DNA of 64,000 bases from Adiantum capillus-veneris (Eukaryota; Streptophyta; Polypodiopsida; Polypodiales; Pteridaceae). Made by a program: the position numbers and the translations under genes. This document shows positions 57,196 to 64,000 of this stretch, in pieces (position 1 is the first letter of the stretch; each line of letters starts with the position of its first letter). The stretch spans positions 15,696,809-15,760,808 of the forward strand of contig CM043959.1 of assembly GCA_014529385.2 (NCBI GenBank), read 5' to 3'. The notes beneath the pieces were generated by a model that saw only the letters and a list, made by a program, of their open reading frames with translations, ran no database searches and was not told where the DNA came from.

Positions 57196-58643
57196 ATGGC
57201 GGACAAAGGGAAGCTCAAGATTGAGAAGTTCAACGGCAAAAACTACCAACATTGGAAGATGCAGATTGAAAACTATCTCTACCAGAAGGACCTCTATTTT
57301 CCACTAGGCAGTCTTGCGAAGAAGCCCGCAACAATGGCAGATGAAGCATGGATTGTCCTTGATCGAAAGGCACTGGGAACAATCCGGTTAAGCTTGGCGT
57401 CACCGGTGGCCTTCAATGTTTCGGAGATGAAGACCACGGAGGACTTGATGAAGTCACTTGACGACTTCTACGAGAAACCATCGGCATCCAATAAGGTATT
57501 TTTATGAAGCGCTTGTTCAATCTAAAGATGGCAGAGAATGGTTCAGTTGCAGAACACCTAAATGACTTTAACACAAACATAAGTCAACTTCGATCAATGA
57601 AAATCAATTTCGATGACGAAGTGCGAGCTCTCCTTATACTATCATCTCTACCGGATAGTTGGGACAGCCTTGTGATGGCTGTAAGTAATTCTATCTCTGG
57701 CACAAGTACTCTTAAGTTTGATGATGTTGTGGGTGTTCTCCTAAGCGAGGAAATGCGAAGGAGAAGCACAGGAGAATCATCAAGTGCTGCACTATCAGTG
57801 GAAACAAGAGGAAGGCCTAAGGAGAGGTTCAAAAACCAAAAGGGTCGTGATCGCTCAAGGCGGAGCAAGTCACGCACAAAGTCAGTTCTTGAATGTTGGA
57901 ACTGCGGCAAGAAGGGCCACGTCAAGAAGGATTGCTGGTCCAAGAAGAAGAAGGAGATAGAGTCTCAAGACAACAAGCCAACATCGGAGGCCAATGTGGC
58001 AGGTAAAGTAGAGCAAGATGCTCTAATTCTCTCATTAGACAATGTGTCTAATTCCTGGATAGTAGATTCCGGGGCTTCATTCCATGCGACACCACACAAG
58101 CAACATTTCCAAGACTACACCAAAGGTAATTTTGGGTATGTATACTTGGGAGATGATGAAGCTTGTGAGATTGTCGGCAAAGGTACAGTTTCTGTCAAAA
58201 CTGCTAACGAAAATGAATGGAAGCTTAAAGATGTTAGGCATGTTCCTTCTCTTCGCAAAAATTTGATCTCTACAGGACAATTGGACGATGAAGGTCACAA
58301 CATTGCATTCGGAAACAAACGGTGGAAGATCTCAAAAGGATCTTTGGTGGTTGCCAAGGGTGAAAAAGTCGGTACACTTTACTTGTGTACTGTTAGCATG
58401 CAACCTTCAGCTTGTGCAGCAACTACAGATGTTGAGAGTGCGGTGTGGCACTACCGACTTGGGCATATGAGTGCCAAAGGAATGCAAATCCTTCAAACAA
58501 AGAAGCTTCTACCAGGTTTGAAAGAAGTGGACTTAGAGTTCTGTGAAGATTGTGTTTATGGTAAACAAAAGAGGGTAAAATTTCAAAAATCAGGAAATGA
58601 AAGAAAAAATAAAAAACTTGAGTTGGTTCATTCTAATGTTTGA
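57196..58643 (+). pseudogene. gag, protease and integrase start of copia copy 2
   Basis: ATG at 57196 opens Gag (DKGKLKIEKFNGKNYQHWKM). A missing C near 57500 shifts the frame (copy 1 has the base), and reading resumes at MKRLFNLKMAENGSVAEHLN. The zinc knuckle CWNCGKKGHVKKDC is at 57894-57935 and the protease motif WIVDSGASFHA has its aspartate codon at 58065-58067. Integrase starts with VWHYRLGHMSAKGMQ (about 58442) and CEDCVYGKQKR. The frame ends where a 173-bp tandem duplication begins its second copy. The polyprotein would supply the capsid, protease and integrase needed for transposition. Confidence 0.95.
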
Positions 58644-58813
58644 GTGCCAAAGGAATGCAAATCCTTCAAACAAAGAAGCTTCTACCAGGTTTGAAAGAAG
58701 TGGACTTAGAGTTCTGTGAAGATTGTGTTTATGGTAAACAAAAGAGGGTAAAATTTCAAAAATCAGGAAATGAAAGAAAAAATAAAAAACTTGAGTTGGT
58801 TCATTCTGATGTT
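58468..58813 (+). repeat. 173-bp tandem duplication in copia integrase
   Basis: Copies begin TGAGTGCCAAAGGAATGC at 58468 and 58641 and differ at about one base (AATGTT against GATGTT at the end). As 173 is not a multiple of three, it shifts the frame. Copy 1 of the element lacks it. Confidence 0.97.
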
Positions 58814-61249
58814 TGGGGTCCTGCAAGTACACCATCACTTGGTGGCTCATTGTACTATGTAACATTCATAGACGATGCGACTAGAAAAACATGGGTTTAT
58901 GTCATGAAGAATAAATCCGATGTATTTTCCATATTTCAAAGGTGGAAAGCCTTTGTGGAGAATGAAACAGGTACCAAGGTTAAATGCCTCAGATCCGACA
59001 ATGGAGGCGAATATTGCAGCCAAGCTTTTGAAAGCTTTTGTGCTAGCAATGGCATTCGGAGGCAAAGGACAACCCCAAGGACACCTCAACAAAATGGGAT
59101 TTCGGAAAGGATGAACAGGACAATCATGGAACGAGCACGAAGCATGCGGCTACATGCAGGCCTACCGCTTGAGCTTTGGGCGGAAGCTGTAAGTACGTCT
59201 GTGTACTTAATCAATCGGTCACCCTCAACGGCATTGGATGGGGGAGTTCCAGAAGAGGCATGGATAGGTAAACCGGTGAATTATGCATTTCTCAAAGTGT
59301 TTGGGTGTGAGGCTTTCATGCACATAGATAGAAGCCTAAGATCAAAGTTAGATGCAAAGTCCAAAAAGTGTTTCTTCATTGGCTATGGAGAATGAGACTT
59401 TGGGTATCGCCTATGGAATCCTGAAGATGGTAAAATCTTAAGGAGTAGGGATGTAATTTTTAACGAACAAAATATGTACAAAGATTACTTGGAAAGAAAA
59501 CAAACAAAAGAAAAAGGTGATGAGTACATGGAGGTTGAGGACGGTGAAGACTCAAGGACTGCAAACGGTGACAATGTGCAACAACGTCAACCAAATGAGG
59601 AGCCTCAACCTATTCCCCGAAGATCTACAAGAGAAAGTAGACCTCCAGAAAGGTTTGTTCCTTCCTTCAACCATCTCTTGATCTCAGATTCTGGAGAGCC
59701 GGAATCATATGAAGAAGCTATGCAACATGAATCCAAAGAAGAATGGACGAAGAGCATGCAAGTGGAGATGGACTCACTACATCGCAACCAAACATGGGAG
59801 TTGGTTGAGTTGCCTAAAGGTAAGCGGGCACTTCAAAACAAATGGGTGTACAAGCTAAAGGAAGAAGAAGGTGGGAAGAAAAGGTACAAGTCTAGGCTTG
59901 TGGTAAAAAGTTTTTCTCAAAACAAAGGTATTGACTTCAATGAAATATTTTCTCCTGTTGTAAAAATGAACTCAATTAGGCTTGTATTAAGCCTTGTGGC
60001 TGCTCATGATCTAAATCTCGAGCAAATGGATATAAATACGGCATTCCCTCACGGTGACTTAGAGGAGGAAATCTACATGCTTCAACCAAAGGGGTATGAA
60101 GTAAAAGCTAAGGAGAAAATGGTTTGCAGATTAAAGAAGAGCTTGTATGGTTTAAAGCAAGCATCAAGACAATGGTACTTGAAGTTTGATCGATGGATGT
60201 TGGATCATGGATTCACAAGATACAACTCGGATCACTGCGTCTACACGGAGAATTTGGGAGATGGGAAATTCATCATCCTAATGTTGTATATTGATGACAT
60301 GTTGATTGCAAGTGCTAACATGCAGGACATCAAAGACCTAAAAGAGGAGCTGTCCAAATCTTTTTCAATGAAAGATTTAGGTGCTGCAAAGAGGATACTT
60401 GGTATGAAAATATCAAGGGACAGGACGAAGAGGACAATAAAGCTATCTCGAGAAGATTACATCAAGAAGGTACTAGAAAGGTTTGCAATGCAAAATGCAA
60501 AACCAGTTTCTACACCTTTGGCTGGTCATTTTAAACTAACGAAGGATATGTGTCCAAAGACACAAGAGGAGATAGCCTATATGTCTAAAGTTCCACATGC
60601 TGCAGCGATAGGTTCTCTAATGTATGCTATGGTCTGGACAAGGCCAGACATTGCACATGCAGTGGGAGTTGTGAGTAGGTTCATGGACAACCCAAGTAAA
60701 GAGTATTGGCAAGCTGTGAAGTGGATACTTAGGTATCTAAAAGGGACAACAACAAATGCTTTGTATTTTGGAGGAACTGATATTTTTCTAGAAGGGTATG
60801 CTGATGCAGATATGGCAGGTGACAAAGATACTCGAAGGAGCACTACTGGCTATGTGTTCACGGTTGGAGGCACAGCAGTAAGCTGGGCTTCAAAGCTGCA
60901 GAAAGTGGTTTCACTTTCTACCACGGAAGCAGAGTATGTAGCAATGACGGAGGCAAGCAAAGAAATTCTGTGGCTTCACAGATTCTTAGAAGAGCTTGGA
61001 TTCAAACAAGACAATTGTGTCTTGTACAATGATAGCCAAAGCGCTATCCATCTTGCGAAGAACTCAGCCTTTCATTCAAGGACAAAGCACATTGAGGTGA
61101 GATATCACTTCATACGCACTCTTTTGGAAGAGGGACAACTAAAGCTAGGAAAGGTGCATACAAGTGAAAATCCTGCAGACATGTTTACAAAGGTGGTCAA
61201 CAAGAAGAAGTTGAGCTTTTGCTCATCTTCAATCGGCATTCAAGGATAA
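58640..61249 (+). pseudogene. Integrase, RT and RNase H of copia copy 2
   Basis: From the second duplication copy the frame reads ELVHSDVWGP, RSDNGGEYCS and QQNGISERMNRT, the intact integrase D-D-E. A TGA at 59393-59395 replaces the GGA codon found in copy 1. In the same frame, from 59474, come an acidic linker and RT with [38 protein letters not shown] and LYIDDMLIAS (about 60283-60312). RNase H follows with GYADADMAGDKDTRRSTTGY, STTEAEYVAM, DSQSAIHLAK and HIEVRYHFIR. It ends at 61249 with SSSIGIQG. Apart from the stop and duplication all catalytic motifs are present. The closest family I know is Tnt1-type pol (Tork lineage). Confidence 0.96.
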
Positions 61250-61298
61250 GAAGCCAGAATGGAAAGCAGTCACAGGTTTGGTTTGGAGATCAGTCTCC

Positions 61299-61306
61299 AA
61301 GTGGGA
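61299..61306 (+). other. Polypurine tract of copia copy 2
   Basis: AAGTGGGA lies a few bases before the 3' LTR. It is a weak tract, but it is conserved in copy 1 on the opposite strand (about 17970-17980). Confidence 0.6.
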
Positions 61307-61309
61307 TAT

Positions 61310-62016
61310 TGTTAAGTATGGAGCCTGATTTACCCTTGTAATTTTCTGTGGTAAAAGCGCACATTTGTAATGCCCCCATTATGAGGAGAAGCCATCGTGC
61401 GTGAAGGAAAATCACTCACCGGAAACCAAAATTTTCACGGACAAGAATCAAGGGCAACTTTAAAGGCCTCAGGGGCGGAGGCCCTCGAGACTTTTTTTTC
61501 GCCGGAATATTCTTTTTCGCCGAAATATTATGGCCGGATGGCGGCAGGAAAGTGGTCGGAAAACAACCGGTCGGTTGGCCGGTGGCCGGTATTCAATGGC
61601 CGATGGCCGGTGGTCGGAAGTCAATGGCCAGTGGCCGGTGGTCGGAAGTCAATGGCCGGTGGCCGGTGGCCGGTGGCCGAATTCAAAAGCGGACTTGTCT
61701 TCTCAAGGGCGGCGACACATGGGCGGATTGGAGGGTCCGATTTGGACTTATTCGCACAAGGGCGGCTACACATGGCTGTCTCTCATAAGAGAGGGCAGCC
61801 CTTTTGGCCTATAAAAGGAGGCCATTTCTACACACATTTCATAGTGTGAAGTTGATGCAACAAGGTGAGTGTGAGGTGGTGAGAGTGAAGCAAGGTAGGA
61901 GCTCCATTAAGGGTATAATCCCTTTGTAAACTACTTCTTGTTTTGAAGTACTAAATCCATTGAGTGGCTGCTTTCCCGTGGACGTAGCCCACATTGGGTG
62001 AACCACGTATATCGTG

Positions 62017-62099
<83 letters not shown>

Positions 62100-62188
62100 C
62101 TACTCTATAATCTCGTGTATATAAATCTGTCTCTCTCCATTAAGTAATCTACTCAATTATCTATTTAGCTACGTCTTATTTCCTAACA
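61310..62188 (+). repeat. 3' LTR of copia copy 2 (879 bp)
   Basis: It has the same ends as the 5' LTR. It is longer mainly because of a (CT)n of about 76 bases (62021-62096) against about 32 in the 5' LTR. The minisatellite (about 61580-61685) also has a slightly different unit count. Confidence 0.97.
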
Positions 62189-62369
62189 TACTAGTATTGG
62201 TATAATTTTTTGGGACTGTTGGCCTGGGGTACCCTTGGTAAATAACCGCCTTGAATTCACTAGGGTAGTTTTTAGGTGGTACCTTAATGATACCTAACCC
62301 TTGGTTAATAAATGAGTTATGGGTGGGCTACCTGGCTCTGTAAATGTTGTCTTCTTCTGCTTTATAACG
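62189..62369 (+). repeat. Right side of the TGGTACT-bearing repeat split by copia copy 2
   Basis: TACTAGTATTGGT continues the array. A block GGTACCCTTGGTAAATAACC...CTTGAATTCACT...GGTGGTACCTTAATGATACCT corresponds to 55960-56035 in the preceding unit. Confidence 0.7.
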
Positions 62370-62375
62370 TGGTGG

Positions 62376-62432
<57 letters not shown>
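62370..62432. repeat. (CT)n(TA)n microsatellite
   Basis: About 26 bases of CT pass directly into about 36 bases of TA. It is a compound microsatellite with no gene. Confidence 0.97.
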
Positions 62433-62437
<5 letters not shown>

Positions 62438-63799
62438 ATTTTTAATTTTTTTTCTCTATCCTCACCTCTCTCTCTCTCGTTGCTGCACCATTTCCCTCTT
62501 CAAGCCAGGCCCGCAATACGGCTATAAAGGAAGGTGGCTACTTGCTCCGAACCCTATAAAAAGTTTACATGCTCACTTAGCATTGGTGGTGTGTGTGAGT
62601 ACTCGTGAGTAGTTGTCTATACATTAGGACTGTGAGGGATTTTCCTGCAAAGGGATAATGTTAAGTGTTGGATCTATGGCAAAGGGCATGGATAAGTAGG
62701 CTATTGTGGAGCTTGAAGCTCTGACTTAATCTAAGGTGACTTGTGGTTTTGAAATGGAATTGTTGTCCGAACTGTTTGATGGGTTGTAATTCACTTGTTA
62801 GTATGGTAATATTCCTCATGCTGTTGTATATATGGATCTTGGGCAAAATTGCTTAAAAGGGCCGAATGAATGTTTGATGATAGTTTTTTACTATTTGTCT
62901 TTGAAAGCAATCTTGTTGGGTGACATCTATAACACGTGGGATACCCGTGCATCACCTGCATACGGTGCCAATACTAACTATATGTTGTGTTGTTTCCATG
63001 GGTGCAGGTGAGGGTTACCTTCTCAACTATGGTTTTCAAAGTTCCTTGGAGTGAAGATGTTGGACTAATACATCTTCAAGCTCTTACTCTATTGTACTTA
63101 TGTATAAGTCCGTTCTATACCATGAATGGTAATTATACCACCTTTTCACTGACATAGTTTCTAGTGTCTTTTGTAATTTGAAAGAATTCTTTGGTGTTTA
63201 TGTTATACTATTATTAGACCAAGGATACTAGTGATACTATTCAAAGACCTAGTTACTATATTATATCCCGCGGTGTTCATCCTTGAGAGTTGTTTCTAGG
63301 ACCGATACATGTGGGATGGGGTTTCTTCACACGACCCTTATAGGTTCTCCTAGTCGGTTGAAGGTTGAAGAAGCTACCAGTTCTTACTATTAGTCTTTTA
63401 TGCCAGTTATTAACATAAGTTTTTTGACAATGCATAGCTTAGCACTATCTCAAAGGTTAGATCTTCTTACTAAGCCTCTTTCTAAAGCCTCACTTCAAGC
63501 ACTCAGATGCATTCATGATCCTTTGACATTAGAACTAATAGCAGGATCTTCTACCGATCTATGAATGACAACCATACTTTTTTCAAACTGGCTGCCAAAG
63601 CTTTAAAACTCCTATAGGAGTAATGTCTTCCTTGAAGATAATATCAGATAGTGTGTTGATAAGATTGTTTGACACTTTTCAGGAACATTTTGACTTGGCA
63701 CATCTCTGCTAATGAATGCTTCCTACTCGACTTTTGTTACTCTCATCTACTTCACAAGGCAATAGGCCCATGCACAATGGGCCTACTGCCAGCCCATTG
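62433..63799. other. Unassigned DNA
   Basis: No convincing gene or element on either strand. A CT-rich patch lies at 62460-62480. Confidence 0.45.
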
Positions 63800-64000
63800 T
63801 GTATGGCGCCTAGGATAGGGCGGGTACACACACACACACACATAGCATTAGTGTTGGTGCTGGTACTACTACTGATACTAGTAGTGGTACTACTACCCTA
63901 AAGGTACCTAAACCCCACACACACATATGGTACTAGTACTGGTAACTGGTGCTACTTGTGTATGGGTATTAGAGCTGGTACTGATACTAGTGCTACTTGT
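63800..64000 (+). repeat. Another unit of the TGGTACT-bearing repeat (cut by window end)
   Basis: The array GGTGCTGGTACTACTACTGATAC is followed by the block CTAAAGGTACCTAAACCCCACACAC and GAGCTGGTACTGATACTAGTGCTACTTGT. This matches 55600-55770 closely. Confidence 0.85.

Larger units (their letters stand above)
56311..62188 (+). mobile_element. Ty1/copia retrotransposon, Tork/Tnt1-like, copy 2
   Basis: A complete element with LTRs 56311-57122 and 61310-62188. The flanks are TACTG (56306-56310) and TACTA (62189-62193), a 5-bp target duplication with one change. It is the same family as 17118-22711, nearly identical in coding sequence. Its own lesions are a one-base deletion near 57500, a 173-bp duplication in integrase and a TGA at 59393-59395. 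None is shared with copy 1, so neither derives from the other's broken form. Confidence 0.97.

Overview
The window is plant nuclear DNA from a repeat-dominated, gene-poor region. Everything I can identify with confidence is an LTR retrotransposon, a fragment of one, or a simple or tandem repeat. The plant assignment rests on the element types: a Tork/Tnt1-like Ty1/copia family, a chromodomain Ty3/gypsy element (chromovirus) primed by initiator tRNA-Met, and very long Tat/Ogre-like Ty3/gypsy elements with tRNA-Asp-type primer sites. The sequence does not narrow the host further than a land plant with a large genome. I found no intact host gene.

Layout. (1) 1-2474: the decayed 3' end of a Tat-like element (integrase, then a protease-like domain). 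It runs into an LTR (2475-3422), which is followed by a primer site, an array of ~286-bp repeats with a palindromic core, and a gag (6246-8170). (2) 8.2-15.1 kb: an A-rich low-complexity block, unassigned DNA, a minus-strand gag-like scrap and pieces of one or two other Ty3/gypsy elements. (3) 15105-39413: one very long Tat-like element with TG...CA LTRs, a tRNA-Asp-like primer site, a polypurine tract and a perfect 5-bp target duplication (GAGAG). It is split by a nested copia element at 17118-22711, which has its own perfect duplication (ATACC). Without the insertion it is about 18.7 kb. (4) 39.4-42.1 kb: unassigned DNA with a 92-bp tandem duplication, a MITE-like foldback and a possible short LTR with primer site. 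(5) 42103-50815: a chromovirus with ~1.42-kb LTRs that are almost identical. (6) 50.8-56.3 kb: unassigned DNA, a possible SINE, the 3' remnant of a relative of that chromovirus, then TGGTAC-type repeats. (7) 56311-62188: a second copy of the same copia family, in the opposite orientation, inserted in the TGGTAC-type repeats. (8) 62.2-64.0 kb: microsatellites and more of that repeat.

How the parts work. Each element family carries the usual set: Gag, aspartic protease, reverse transcriptase/RNase H and integrase, between LTRs that supply promoter and polyadenylation signals. All copies here are broken. The two copia copies and the chromovirus are young (near-identical LTRs or copies, few lesions). 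The Tat-like copies are old.

The most unusual signals are in the Tat-like elements. Two independently decayed copies carry a second aspartic-protease-like domain fused in frame behind integrase, in addition to the normal protease between gag and RT. The internal regions also carry a ~286-bp repeat centred on the palindrome ACATGGATCGCGATCCATGT, found both after the primer site and near the 3' end. The long copy has a coiled-coil ORF block in the position where some plant Ty3/gypsy elements carry an env-like gene.
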